Below, one piece after another: positions 16,586 through 24,290 of a stretch of DNA of 64,000 bases; position 1 is the first letter of the stretch; each line of letters begins with the position of its first letter. The notes below the pieces were generated by a model. That model did no database searches. It was not told where the DNA came from and saw nothing but the letters and a program-made list of their open reading frames with translations. The DNA is from CAXXOK01 sp963666755 (GTDB lineage Bacteria > Bacillota > Clostridia > Christensenellales > Aristaeellaceae): contig CAXXGW010000009.1 in NCBI GenBank assembly GCA_963666755.2, positions 1,674,001-1,738,000 of the forward strand, in the 5' to 3' direction. Made by a program: the position numbers and the translations under genes.

Positions 16586-16857
16586 GATACCCCGGTTGCC
16601 GGGAAAGCAAAAGCACGGATGGCTTTGTCGCCTGCCGGAACCTGTGTTTACGAGATGTGTAGCACAGGCAGATACGTCACTCTCGCAGCAGGTAGCCCAC
16701 AGGCAGGCGTGCGCAAGCCGATAAACGGAAGAAGCACCTGCGGAAGCGAAACGACTAAGACAAGCACCCAAGCTCTTTGCCGCAACGTAGCCCCGAAGGG
16801 ATGCGCGTCGAGCAAAGAGGTATGTAGCGAGTCGCAGTGCTCTGTTGCCGGGGTATC
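16586..16857 (+). ncRNA. Probable structured non-coding RNA, family not identified
   Basis: The ends form a perfect 10-bp long-range helix: GATACCCCGG (16586-16595) with CCGGGGTATC (16848-16857). Inside are further complementary pairs: CCTGTG/CACAGG (16641-16646 with 16663-16668), GCAGGT/ACCTGC (16688-16693 with 16736-16741) and CTCTTTGC/GCAAAGAG (16773-16780 with 16812-16819). The last pair encloses a small CCC-CGAA-GGG hairpin. A strong terminator follows after 8 bases. The nested helices, absence of a reading frame and dedicated terminator indicate an RNA gene of about 270-300 nt on the plus strand. It does not show the signatures of RNase P, tmRNA, SRP RNA or 6S RNA that I would expect. 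Confidence 0.65.
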
Positions 16858-16865
16858 ACACATTG

Positions 16866-16901
16866 AACGCCGCCGTTGTCCGATTGCATCGGCGGCGTTT
16901 T
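16866..16901 (+). terminator. Terminator of the structured RNA
   Basis: AACGCCGCCG (16866-16875) pairs with CGGCGGCGTT (16890-16899) and is followed by a TTTT run. It lies immediately after the closing helix of the RNA candidate. Confidence 0.85.
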
Positions 16902-17466
16902 CATCGATATCTTTAGCGTTATTGATCCACCAGCTGGGCTGATGTGAATAAAGAGCTTTAGCTGTCAGGCCAAGAGCGAAGCGAATGTCAGTTTATAAGA
17001 TTTCCAAAGAACAAGGGCAGTATGTCTGACTCGTTTACGAGCGGCCGGACGGGCTTTGTACTTGATAGATCATGCAGTGCGCCTTAAGACACGGCCAGTT
17101 TGATCGCCTTGAAGGCACCTTACGGCTACCGGCTTTGCCGATGGTTTTGATTTGATAGAAGGGTTTGAAGAACGACCTTACACCATGCCAAGGCACTCCC
17201 CGTGTTCTGCTGTCTGTGGTTTGCAGCTTTGTGTTGGTAATTAGGATTACATGCCTTTTTTAAGGTACACCGGCGCTTTCTTCGTAAGGGCTGTCGGTTC
17301 CTGTCGCAGCCCGCTTGTGGCGCAGATTTACCGCTTGCGTCTATGTCACTTCCTGCGCGCAGCGATCAATCACGCAACAGGAACGCTGCTTCTCCCCCAT
17401 GCGCTTCAAGGTTCAACGGTGCTTTCCCTATCGGTTCCGCACCGGCTTGCGCACCATTGACTCCGT

Positions 17467-18294
17467 CTATTCCGCCAGGTTGCGCAGCAATTCCTGATAG
17501 CGCTTCGTACCGGTCGTGCAAACCTCCCCCTGTTTGCAAAAGGCAAGCGTCTTAAGCCCCGGGTTTTGCCGCTGTACCACGATCTGCCCATCCTTGAGCG
17601 AAGCCTGCAGCGCCGCGAGGGCTTCCTGAAAGCGGGCATCCTCCCTTGCACGGCGGTAGAAGGAAAGCACGTACGTGTAGTAAAAAAGCGAGTACATGGA
17701 AAACGGATAGGTTACCTGCATGAAGCGCGAACCAATTCCATAATGGCAGGGGCCGATCGGCATGCGCAGCGTCCAGTGTTGCAGCAGAAAAGCCACCGCA
17801 TTGTCCAGCGCTTCGCTCCGGTTTGCGTATGAGGTAAAACGGAAGGCATCCAGCGCGGTCAGTGTTGGGCCGGGGTTGGAATAGTCTGTTTCCGGCCCGC
17901 GCCCAAAGCTGAATTTGTTGCAGCGCCAACCCCCGTCTGTATATTGCGTTTGCAGCAGGAAATCCCAGGTTTTTTGTAACCTCGGATCCTGCGCATAGCC
18001 TAGCCAGCAGAGCGTGCGCGCCGCAGCTATCGTATGGCAGGGATAGATCGCGCCAGACGGCGACACCTTAAAGCGACCATCTTCCCGCTGGGCTTCCCAT
18101 AGCAATGCCGCGACTGCCAGCAAAACAGGGTCCGTCGCAGGCATGCCCAAATCCGATAGCATACAGGCGCAATCCAGCGTCGTATAAGGGCTGCCCTTCA
18201 TCAACCGGTGATCCGGCGTCGTCCAGAAATCGGCCCCCTGATCGAAACGTCGCGCCAAAATGCGCTCTATATCCGCCTGTACGGTGGTATCCAT
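17467..18294 (-). CDS. Prenyltransferase/squalene-cyclase-fold protein of unknown function
   Basis: This 275-residue protein has the repeat pattern of the alpha/alpha toroid shared by squalene cyclases and prenyltransferases: C-L-L-x-D-L-G, LWEAQREDGRF, W-D-F-L-L-Q-T-Q-Y-T-D-G-G-W (a QW-like motif) and regular helical repeats. Members of this superfamily in bacteria are often non-catalytic or uncharacterised, and the DxDD acid of cyclases is not evident, so I do not assign an enzyme activity. The ATG at 18294 has GAGG 8 bases upstream; the ATG two codons earlier is too close to it. It is single, flanked by gene-poor sequence. Confidence 0.7.
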   Translation of the reverse strand: MDTTVQADIERILARRFDQGADFWTTPDHRLMKGSPYTTLDCACMLSDLGMPATDPVLLAVAALLWEAQREDGRFKVSPSGAIYPCHTIAAARTLCWLGYAQDPRLQKTWDFLLQTQYTDGGWRCNKFSFGRGPETDYSNPGPTLTALDAFRFTSYANRSEALDNAVAFLLQHWTLRMPIGPCHYGIGSRFMQVTYPFSMYSLFYYTYVLSFYRRAREDARFQEALAALQASLKDGQIVVQRQNPGLKTLAFCKQGEVCTTGTKRYQELLRNLAE

Positions 18295-18666
18295 ATACAT
18301 GACCTCGTTCCCGTTTCTTTGCTTCCAATATACTGTTTCAGTATACCGCTGATCGGCCGGATTTTCCATCCTGCTTTACGGGCATGTTAAAAAAGCCCGT
18401 TCCTTCTATACTGTCCCGCAAACGGCCTGCACATATGCTTTGCATCCAATGCATCCCTGCGCAGGTTTACACGCTTTGCCACGGATGGTATAATGCAGGC
18501 ATTGCTTTGTTTTGCAAGCCTTTCGGGTGACGGCTCCGGTTTTTCCGCAGCTGCCTATGCCATGTTTTATTACCCTGAAACCCCTCTGAACTCCCCTGCC
18601 GCAATCCCCTACATCGTTTCCGGTCAGTCAACCTTTCCCCAGTCGAATGCAAAGGAGAGGACTCCC
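18295..18666. other. Divergent intergenic region
   Basis: This stretch lies between the cyclase-fold gene (minus) and the RyR-domain gene (plus). It holds the strong plus-strand promoter at 18466-18494 and the long leader, about 165 bases, that follows it. No other feature is evident. Confidence 0.55.
18466..18494 (+). promoter_or_regulatory. Promoter of the RyR-domain gene
   Basis: TTTACA (18466-18471) and a perfect TATAAT (18489-18494) are 17 bases apart. The start codon is 173 bases downstream of the -10, leaving a long untranslated leader. Confidence 0.7.
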
Positions 18667-18972
18667 ATGCCCAAGCTACCCTACCAGCCACGCCCTCTGG
18701 ACACGCAAGCCATACGGTTACCTGAGGAAATTCTGGCACTTAGCGAACCGTTGGCCCGTAATGTGCACGAAAACTGGGCAGCCGCCCGCCTGCGGGAGGG
18801 TTGGCGTTACGGGGCTCGGCGTGACGATGTGCACCTGCTGCACCCCTGCCTTGTGCCATACGACGAGCTGCCCGATACCGAAAAGGAGTATGACCGGATC
18901 ACAGCGATGGAAACGTTGAAAACCATTATTGCGCTTGGGTATTCATTGCGCAGGGAAGAACAGCCCACGTGA
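18667..18972 (+). CDS. RyR-domain protein
   Basis: This small protein of 101 residues consists almost wholly of a RyR (ryanodine-receptor type) domain. The core is NVHENWAAARLREGWRYGAR, then H-P-C-L-V-P-Y-D-E-L-P-D-T-E-K-E-Y-D-R and a final helix T-A-M-E-T-L-K-T-I-I-A-L-G-Y. RyR domains occur in ryanodine receptors and as stand-alone proteins in bacteria and phages, where their biochemical role is unclear; a ligand- or nucleotide-binding role has been proposed. AAAGGAG lies 9 bases before the ATG. It is monocistronic with a near-consensus promoter. Confidence 0.85.
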   Translation: MPKLPYQPRPLDTQAIRLPEEILALSEPLARNVHENWAAARLREGWRYGARRDDVHLLHPCLVPYDELPDTEKEYDRITAMETLKTIIALGYSLRREEQPT

Positions 18973-18990
18973 CGGACACGTTTGTTAAAA

Positions 18991-19195
18991 CCGGAATCTC
19001 CGTACGATTTCGGTCAGACCGTTGATAAACCCTTTAAAGATGCCAGGAAGTAGCCTGCTCAAAAAGGTCCAGATGCGCGAAGCCAAACCGGATAAGGGCG
19101 GGAGCGTACACGGACGTACGTGACCGCCCTTATCCGGTGACGGCAACAAAGCAGATGGGCCTTTTTCAGCAGGCTGGCCGGAATCTCCGTACGAT
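18991..19195. repeat. Palindromic intergenic element with direct repeats
   Basis: An imperfect palindrome runs from 19052 to 19175. Its outer arms are 19052-19070 and 19157-19175 (17 of 19 positions complementary), and its inner perfect 15-bp arms are 19087-19101 and 19124-19138. An 18-base direct repeat, CCGGAATCTCCGTACGAT, lies on both sides (18991-19008 and 19178-19195). This resembles a MITE-like or REP-like intergenic unit that folds into one long hairpin. Confidence 0.7.
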
Positions 19196-19586
19196 CCCGG
19201 CTATTCTTGTGTAAACACCAGGGTTTCATCCGGAATCCGGCCCGAGAACTTGCTGCCCGCAGCCTGTCGGTTCAGGTTTAATCTGTTTTATCGCTCTGAC
19301 AAAGCACCCTCAGTAATGCAAAGCTAAAATGAAGCAACGATTCCGATAGCCCGCTATCGTAAGGAAAAACATTGTTCTTTCAGGATTGGATCCCTGCGAG
19401 CCCGTTTATGGGTCATATTTTTAAAGGTTTACCAGTTTGACCTTCGTGTAATGCGCAAGGGATACCACCGGTTGTCGTGCGTACATGCGGCTACCCCCAG
19501 ATTTTCGGTTTTTTCTCTTGCATACCCGGGTTACATCATGCCGAAACCGTCTCGTCCGCTCCTGTTTCGCGTCAAAGGTCAAAGCA

Positions 19587-19827
19587 TGTGGATTATTCAT
19601 TCCGGGATTGGTTCCGTCTTTTCCGAAAACTCCTAAAACGCCCAATCTGTTTGGTTCGCGCTGGATTTTCTCCCGATGGAGACTGTTTTCCACAATTCCA
19701 CCGCCATCCGTGGAAAAAGCGCTTTTGAAAACAAAACTCCTTTGAAATTTCTGGTTTGTAAAATATTGTTCATATTGTTCATACTAATGTAACCACATTT
19801 CCTTAAACTTTCCAAATTTTATCCACA
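19587..19827. promoter_or_regulatory. Cluster of DnaA-box-like 9-mers
   Basis: A perfect TTATCCACA is at 19819-19827. One-mismatch forms are TTTTCCACA at 19686-19694 and TGTGGATTA (reverse of TAATCCACA) at 19587-19595. The region is AT-richer than its surroundings. With no dnaA, dnaN or rpmH nearby, an origin is unlikely; a DnaA-titration or regulatory cluster is possible. Confidence 0.3.
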
Positions 19828-19930
19828 TTTTCGCTTGTTTATCTGTTGTGTGTATGTTACAATCATTATGCAATTCACAAGAGCGTTCTGTATCCATTCC
19901 CGGCATAACCCGATGAAAGAGGCTAGGATT

Positions 19931-20425
19931 ATGAATGATTCGATACCTTGCTTGTTTGTCGCACTGGTTGGTATCGTTTTCGTCGTGTATCTGCTGCTTG
20001 CGGATCGCCGCAGGATGCGCATGCAGCGCCTGATGGTCAAGAAGCTGCACGGTTCGCCGATGTTTGCGGCCATGAAACCCTATCTTCTGGAAGCGCAACG
20101 CTATTCTGTGGAAAGTCTGCAGATCGATAAAACCGGCTTTACCCTCCGGTTTCTGTTCCCGTTTGGGTACGAACTGCAATTTAACCTGGCCGACTATGGT
20201 TACCCGAACCTGACCCTGGATAAGCAGGAAGCGCTTCTGCTGCTGTTGGAAGAATTCGTACCGAAACTGACTGCGCACAGTAATTACTCCTTCCGTGTAC
20301 GGCGCACGAAACTGCTGGACGGCCATGTCGAATATGACTATAAATACCTGATCCGAATTGATTACAAAAATATGTTGCTGCGCGCGCCCTATTACGATGG
20401 AACGCTGCAAAGCCAGCTGTGGTAA
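19931..20425 (+). CDS. Uncharacterised membrane-anchored protein
   Basis: I do not recognise this 164-residue protein. It starts with one membrane helix (IPCLFVALVGIVFVVYLLLA, about 5-24) followed by a basic stretch (DRRRMRMQRLMVKK), which suggests a cytoplasmic C-terminal domain held at the membrane. The domain of about 130 residues alternates beta-type and charged sequence (TGFTLRFLFPFGYELQFNLADYGYPNL) and ends in R-I-D-Y-K-N-M-L-L-R-A-P-Y. The ATG at 19931 has AGGCTAGGA upstream. It is followed by a strong terminator and stands alone. Confidence 0.65.
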   Translation: MNDSIPCLFVALVGIVFVVYLLLADRRRMRMQRLMVKKLHGSPMFAAMKPYLLEAQRYSVESLQIDKTGFTLRFLFPFGYELQFNLADYGYPNLTLDKQEALLLLLEEFVPKLTAHSNYSFRVRRTKLLDGHVEYDYKYLIRIDYKNMLLRAPYYDGTLQSQLW

Positions 20426-20446
20426 GCCTTTACTCTGCGAGGCAAG

Positions 20447-20478
20447 GGGGTGCGTTTATGAACGCACCCCACTTTTTT
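20447..20478 (+). terminator. Rho-independent terminator
   Basis: GGGGTGCGTT (20447-20456) pairs with AACGCACCCC (20461-20470), followed by AC and a run of six T. It ends the gene at 19931-20425. Confidence 0.92.
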
Positions 20479-20785
20479 GGAAAAAGTCATCTTTGTAAAC
20501 GGTTCTGTTTAAGCATATTTGCGTTGTTGGTTGAATAATTATGCGTTTTTCACTGTTTCGACGTGGAATCAATCTTTCTCTCTCCGATCATCAGAACGCA
20601 CCAAGGCAAGCAATGTAAAACGCCTTCCGCAGAAACCTTTTCAGTCGTTGGTTCCAACCGCTGTTTTAAACCGGAGAAGATCGTTTTCGATCGCCTTCCT
20701 GATTGAACCCCCCCATAGGGAAACATAGGGGGAAACGATTTTGCGGCGGTCAACAAAAATTAGGGGCATTCGGCATATGGAAGCA

Positions 20786-20940
20786 TCAGGCTGTCGAAAC
20801 ACCGGACACGAGCTATTGCCGTTCGCCTCATAACCCTTCAGGCTAAACGCTCACTTTCCGAGGAATGCAGAAGCATAAGGCCTTGAATGCTGCACCAGAC
20901 AACGGCAGGAGGCAATACCTCCTGACCTTTCCCTTTTTCG
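20786..20940 (-). repeat. Intergenic repeat family, copy 1
   Basis: On the minus strand this matches the core of the element at 28733-28960. Shared blocks are a CAGGAGG-ATTGCCTCCTG hairpin, GGAAAGTGAGCG or GAAAGTGAGCG, and TATGAGGCGAACGGC, followed by CCGG and TTTC. Order and spacing are the same, but the intervening bases differ and the hairpin-bearing ends of the other copy are lacking here. Confidence 0.65.
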
Positions 20941-21275
20941 ATCGGCTGGAGAATATGGTATATGTCTATGTTGTGAGCAAAACAACGGAATTGTGCTGCA
21001 TCACTTGTTTCACTGTTATATTGAAAACCGGCTCGCTGTCAGACAGCACATTGAAAAAAATTTGAAAGTGTTCTGATACAAGTATAAATAGTCAACCTTA
21101 ACAGGCAAAATCTCCGTCTGTTAGCTCGACTCCCACTCAGATAACAGGCTATTTTACCTGCAACACAGCGTTTCGTTAGCGTACGCTTTGCTGCAGTGTC
21201 CTATCCTGCAAAAACAGTGCTTCTATCAGTCCATTCCCAACACTTACATGTTCACAGGCCATTCTGTCCCTTGTT

Positions 21276-21998
21276 TTACGGGAGCAGCCGACTGGCTTTG
21301 ATGGTCATCTCCAGCCGGCTTTCCACGTAGCGCCGCAGGGCTTCAAACAGTGGTGCATCCGCCGGTCGTTGCTCCGTATCGAAGCCTGCCTGCAAGGCGG
21401 TCCGCAGCCAGCTCACCTGTGCGGCATTCAGCGGCTCCTGCGCGCCCTTTGCGCACGCCGGGCAGCACAGCCCGCCCGCTTCAACATCCAGCTTCGCCCC
21501 AACGCCCTCGGGCAATGGCTTTCCGCAGCGCACACAATGGTGCAGGCGTGGCCGATAACCGATCTCTGCGGCGAACAACAGCAAAAATGTGCAGGTTGTG
21601 TGCAACGGAGCCTCGTCATTGCAGTACGTCAAGTGGTACAGCCCTTCCAGCAGCAGGGAGTAAAGCCCGGCCACCGCTTGTTCCGGCTGTGCCGCCGCTA
21701 GCGCCAGGTTGAGCAGATAGGCGCCGCAGGTGAGCCGGTAAGGGTCCAGCCGCAGCGGAAAAAAGGTATCCGCCAGCGTACAGGAGGTCAGCGTACACCG
21801 ATCGTTATTGCGAAAAACGACAAACTCGCCATGCACAAACAGTTCAGCGGCCGGCATCAGCGGGCTGTTGGGGCGGCGACAACCGCGCGCGAGCACATCC
21901 ACGCGCCCATGGTCGGGCGTGAGCAGCGTGAGCATCCGGTCGCGTTCCCGGTAGTTCGCATGGCGCAGCACCACACCTTGCAGCGTTTCCGACGGCAT
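21276..21998 (-). CDS. recO: DNA repair protein RecO
   Basis: RecO works with RecF and RecR to load RecA onto gapped DNA. The 240-residue protein has the N-terminal OB fold (ETLQGVVLRHANYRERDRMLTLLTPDHGRVDVLARGCRRPNSPL) and the four-cysteine zinc finger (HCVRCGKPLP then CCPACAKG) typical of Bacillota RecO. The ATG at 21998 is chosen because AGGAGG lies 4 bases upstream and the family starts at this point; the open frame further upstream is not conserved-looking. It is divergent from the purR-glmU-pth-mfd cluster. Confidence 0.93.
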   Translation of the reverse strand: MPSETLQGVVLRHANYRERDRMLTLLTPDHGRVDVLARGCRRPNSPLMPAAELFVHGEFVVFRNNDRCTLTSCTLADTFFPLRLDPYRLTCGAYLLNLALAAAQPEQAVAGLYSLLLEGLYHLTYCNDEAPLHTTCTFLLLFAAEIGYRPRLHHCVRCGKPLPEGVGAKLDVEAGGLCCPACAKGAQEPLNAAQVSWLRTALQAGFDTEQRPADAPLFEALRRYVESRLEMTIKASRLLP

Positions 21999-22165
21999 AA
22001 GCCCTCCTGTGTCCGCCGTCAGACGACGGCAGTCAAAATCCACATTCATTATACCACGCGGCGCACGCCGCGCATAGGACACTCCCTTGTGCCGCTGTAA
22101 AGTCCACGTCAATCCCGGAATCCGAACGTTCGACAATTTTACGGGTGGCAAACTTCGTTCTTCTA

Positions 22166-22174
22166 TGCTATACT
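22166..22174 (+). promoter_or_regulatory. Extended -10 promoter of purR cluster
   Basis: TGCTATACT (22166-22174) is an extended -10 element 33 bases before the TTG start. No good -35 is seen, which fits an extended -10 promoter. Confidence 0.5.
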
Positions 22175-22207
22175 AGTGCAAACGATCCCACAAGGAGGAA
22201 CTCCGTT

Positions 22208-23041
22208 TTGGATAGGATCCGACGCAACGAGCGCCTTGCCGCGCTTACGAAAATCCTGACTACCTCCCCCAATCGCATCTATACATTGTCCCATTTTTGC
22301 GATCTGTTTGGGGCGGCCAAATCCACCATGAGCGAAGATATCGACATCCTTAAGGATGTGCTGGCGACGTTCAGCCTGGGCAGGCTGGATACCGTAACCG
22401 GCGCGGCGGGTGGGGTGCGGTTCCGCCCCAGCATCGGGCGCACAGAGGCGCACCGCCTGATTGCCGACCTCTGCGCCGAGCTGATGCAGCCCTCGCGCCT
22501 CTTGCCGGGCGGTTTTCTGTATCTGAGCGACATTTTAAGCGACCCTGCCCTGGTGCGCAGCATGGGCACCATTCTGGCCGAACCGTATTTTGAAAGTGCG
22601 CCGGATTTTGTGCTCACCATGGAAACCAAGGGCATCCCCGTCGCGCTGATGACGGCGGAGGCGCTGGGTGTGCCTCTGGTGATTGCGCGGCGTATGAGCA
22701 ATGTGTTTGAAGGCACCGCCGTAAACATCAACTATGTGACCGGCTCCTCCGGCCACATTGAAACCATGAGCCTCAGCCGCCGCGCCGTGCAGGCGGGGCA
22801 GCGGGCGCTGATTGTGGACGATTTTCTCAAGGGGGGCGGCACCGCGCGCGGCATGATCGACCTGATGGGCGAGTTTGCCGTAGAAGTGATCGGCATGGCG
22901 TTTGTCATGGAAACCGTCGCCCCCGCCAACCGGCGCATCCACGGCGAGCGCGCGCTGATGGTGATGGACATGCAGCCCGACGAACCCGAAACGCTGCGCA
23001 TCCAACCCGCCGCGTGGCTCTGTGAAAATAACCCGACATGA
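22208..23041 (+). CDS. purR: Pur operon repressor PurR (Bacillus type)
   Basis: PurR of the Bacillus type has a winged-helix DNA-binding domain joined to a phosphoribosyltransferase-like domain that senses PRPP. The 277-residue protein shows both: RRNERLAALTKILTTSPNRIYTLSHFCDLFGAAKSTMSEDI at the N-terminus, and the PRPP loop ALIVDDFLKGGGTARG later. The start is a TTG at 22208, with AAGGAGG 9 bases upstream; the frame continues upstream without a better site. It heads the conserved Bacillota cluster with glmU, pth and mfd. It probably represses purine synthesis genes elsewhere. Confidence 0.93.
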   Translation: MDRIRRNERLAALTKILTTSPNRIYTLSHFCDLFGAAKSTMSEDIDILKDVLATFSLGRLDTVTGAAGGVRFRPSIGRTEAHRLIADLCAELMQPSRLLPGGFLYLSDILSDPALVRSMGTILAEPYFESAPDFVLTMETKGIPVALMTAEALGVPLVIARRMSNVFEGTAVNINYVTGSSGHIETMSLSRRAVQAGQRALIVDDFLKGGGTARGMIDLMGEFAVEVIGMAFVMETVAPANRRIHGERALMVMDMQPDEPETLRIQPAAWLCENNPT

Positions 23042-23051
23042 GGTGAACCTG

Positions 23052-24197
23052 ATGAAACGGACACTCGGAATCCTGCTGGCCGTTGATCGACCGGAATGGC
23101 TCAACCGCCCCCTTTTGGGCAAGCCGAGCCGCCAATATGTGGAACAAGCGCTGACCGACGCGGGCATCGCCGCCATCGCGCCTGCCTTAACACAGGGCGA
23201 CGCTTTGCATGACCTGCTTGCGGAAGATGTGGCGCTGGCGGTGCTGGCGCAGGAAAACGCCCCCTGCCTGAATGCCGAAACCTACCGTGCTTTGGCCGCA
23301 GCCGCCGCCGAACGCCCCGCCGCCGTACTGCTGGAAGATATGCAAACCCCGCTTGCGCTGGCTGTGCCTGCGTCCCTGCTGCGGGAACTGCCGCTTAAAG
23401 GCTCCCCCACCCTCGCCGGGCTGATTGAGCTGCTCAACGCGCGCAGCATCGCCGTCAAGGTTGTGCACGCGCAGTCTCCGGACGCTTACCTTACCATCAC
23501 CGACGCGGCCAGTTTCGCCGCCGCCTTTGCGTGGCTGCGCGCCGCGCAGGTACGTTTGCACCAGCAAAACGGCGTGTTGCTGCTGGAGCCGGAACGCACC
23601 GTCATTGAGGCGGATGTGCGCATTGGCGCCGGCACGGTGGTCTATGGCGGCAACGTGCTGCAAAACGGCACCGTGATCGGCGCAAATTGCACCCTTTACC
23701 CCAACAACCGACTGGATCATGCGGTGCTGGGCGATGCGGTTACAGTGGAAAACAGCGTGCTGCTTTACTGCCGGGTAGGCGCGCACACCACGGTAGGGCC
23801 GTTTGCCTACCTGCGGCCCGACGCTGCGATCGGCGAACATTGCCGCATCGGGGACTTTGTGGAAGTCAAGAACAGCACCATCGGCGACGGCACCAAGGTG
23901 AGCCACCTGACTTACGTAGGCGACAGCGACCTGGGCCGGGATATCAATCTCGGCTGCGGCGTAGTGTTCGTCAACTACGACGGCAAGGTGAAAAGCCGCT
24001 CCCGTGTGGACGATCACGCCTTTATCGGCTGCAACTGCAATCTGGTTGCGCCCGTGCACATCGGGGAGAACGCCTATCTGGCCGCCGGCAGCACCGTGGT
24101 GGAGGATGTGCCCGCGGATGCGCTGTTCGTGGCCCGTTCCCGCGGCGTAATCAAGGAAGATTGGGTCAAGCGCCGCAAAGAGCAGGGAAAACTATAA
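23052..24197 (+). CDS. glmU: GlmU-like N-acetyltransferase with degenerate uridylyltransferase domain
   Basis: Bifunctional GlmU acetylates glucosamine-1-phosphate and then makes UDP-GlcNAc. This 381-residue protein keeps the C-terminal left-handed beta-helix (from about residue 182) with the acetyltransferase site: VGPFAYLRPDAAIGEH, DFVEVKNS and TKVSHLTYVGDSDLG, with the catalytic His, and NYDGKVKSR. The N-terminal part is about 45-50 residues shorter than usual. It lacks the LAAGxGTRMxSxxPK nucleotide-binding loop, retaining only a PLLGKPSRQYVEQAL segment. The uridylyltransferase activity is therefore probably lost. It lies in the usual glmU position between purR and pth. Its start overlaps no gene and has GAGGTG upstream. 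Confidence 0.88.
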   Translation: MKRTLGILLAVDRPEWLNRPLLGKPSRQYVEQALTDAGIAAIAPALTQGDALHDLLAEDVALAVLAQENAPCLNAETYRALAAAAAERPAAVLLEDMQTPLALAVPASLLRELPLKGSPTLAGLIELLNARSIAVKVVHAQSPDAYLTITDAASFAAAFAWLRAAQVRLHQQNGVLLLEPERTVIEADVRIGAGTVVYGGNVLQNGTVIGANCTLYPNNRLDHAVLGDAVTVENSVLLYCRVGAHTTVGPFAYLRPDAAIGEHCRIGDFVEVKNSTIGDGTKVSHLTYVGDSDLGRDINLGCGVVFVNYDGKVKSRSRVDDHAFIGCNCNLVAPVHIGENAYLAAGSTVVEDVPADALFVARSRGVIKEDWVKRRKEQGKL

Positions 24198-24290
24198 CGC
24201 GCGTCGAAACAGAAGTATCCGGCCAAACGGCCGTACCAGCAAGCGGGGGTGGGCGTCCATCCTCGCCTTGCGTCGTGTGAAGGAGGCTCT

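Larger units (their letters stand above)
16512..17466. other. Gene-free stretch after uxaC
   Basis: This stretch of 955 bases has no supported protein gene. The first part holds a small hairpin (16534-16539 with 16543-16548) just past uxaC, then the structured RNA candidate at 16586-16857 and its terminator at 16866-16901. In 16902-17466 I see only short, interrupted frames and nothing recognisable. Confidence 0.6.
18973..19930. other. Gene-free stretch with palindromic element
   Basis: This stretch is about 950 bases without a gene. It carries the palindromic repeat unit at 18991-19195 and, in its AT-richer right half, three DnaA-box-like 9-mers between 19587 and 19827. Short frames here have no recognisable similarity. 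Confidence 0.6.
20426..21275. other. Gene-free stretch with repeat copy
   Basis: This stretch is 850 bases between two genes. It contains the terminator at 20447-20478 and a copy of an intergenic repeat family at 20786-20940. The rest shows no gene or RNA that I can support. Confidence 0.6.

Noticed and set aside
16586..16901. RNase P, tmRNA or SRP RNA at this locus
   Set aside because: The conserved sequence blocks of these RNAs (for example GAGGAAAGTCC of RNase P) are not present on either strand.
17000..17250. Remnant of a mobile-element gene after the structured RNA
   Set aside because: A translated stretch looked protein-like but is interrupted by several stops and matches no family I can name.
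18991..19195. CRISPR array
   Set aside because: There are only two copies of an 18-base direct repeat with a palindrome between them, no regular spacing and no cas genes.
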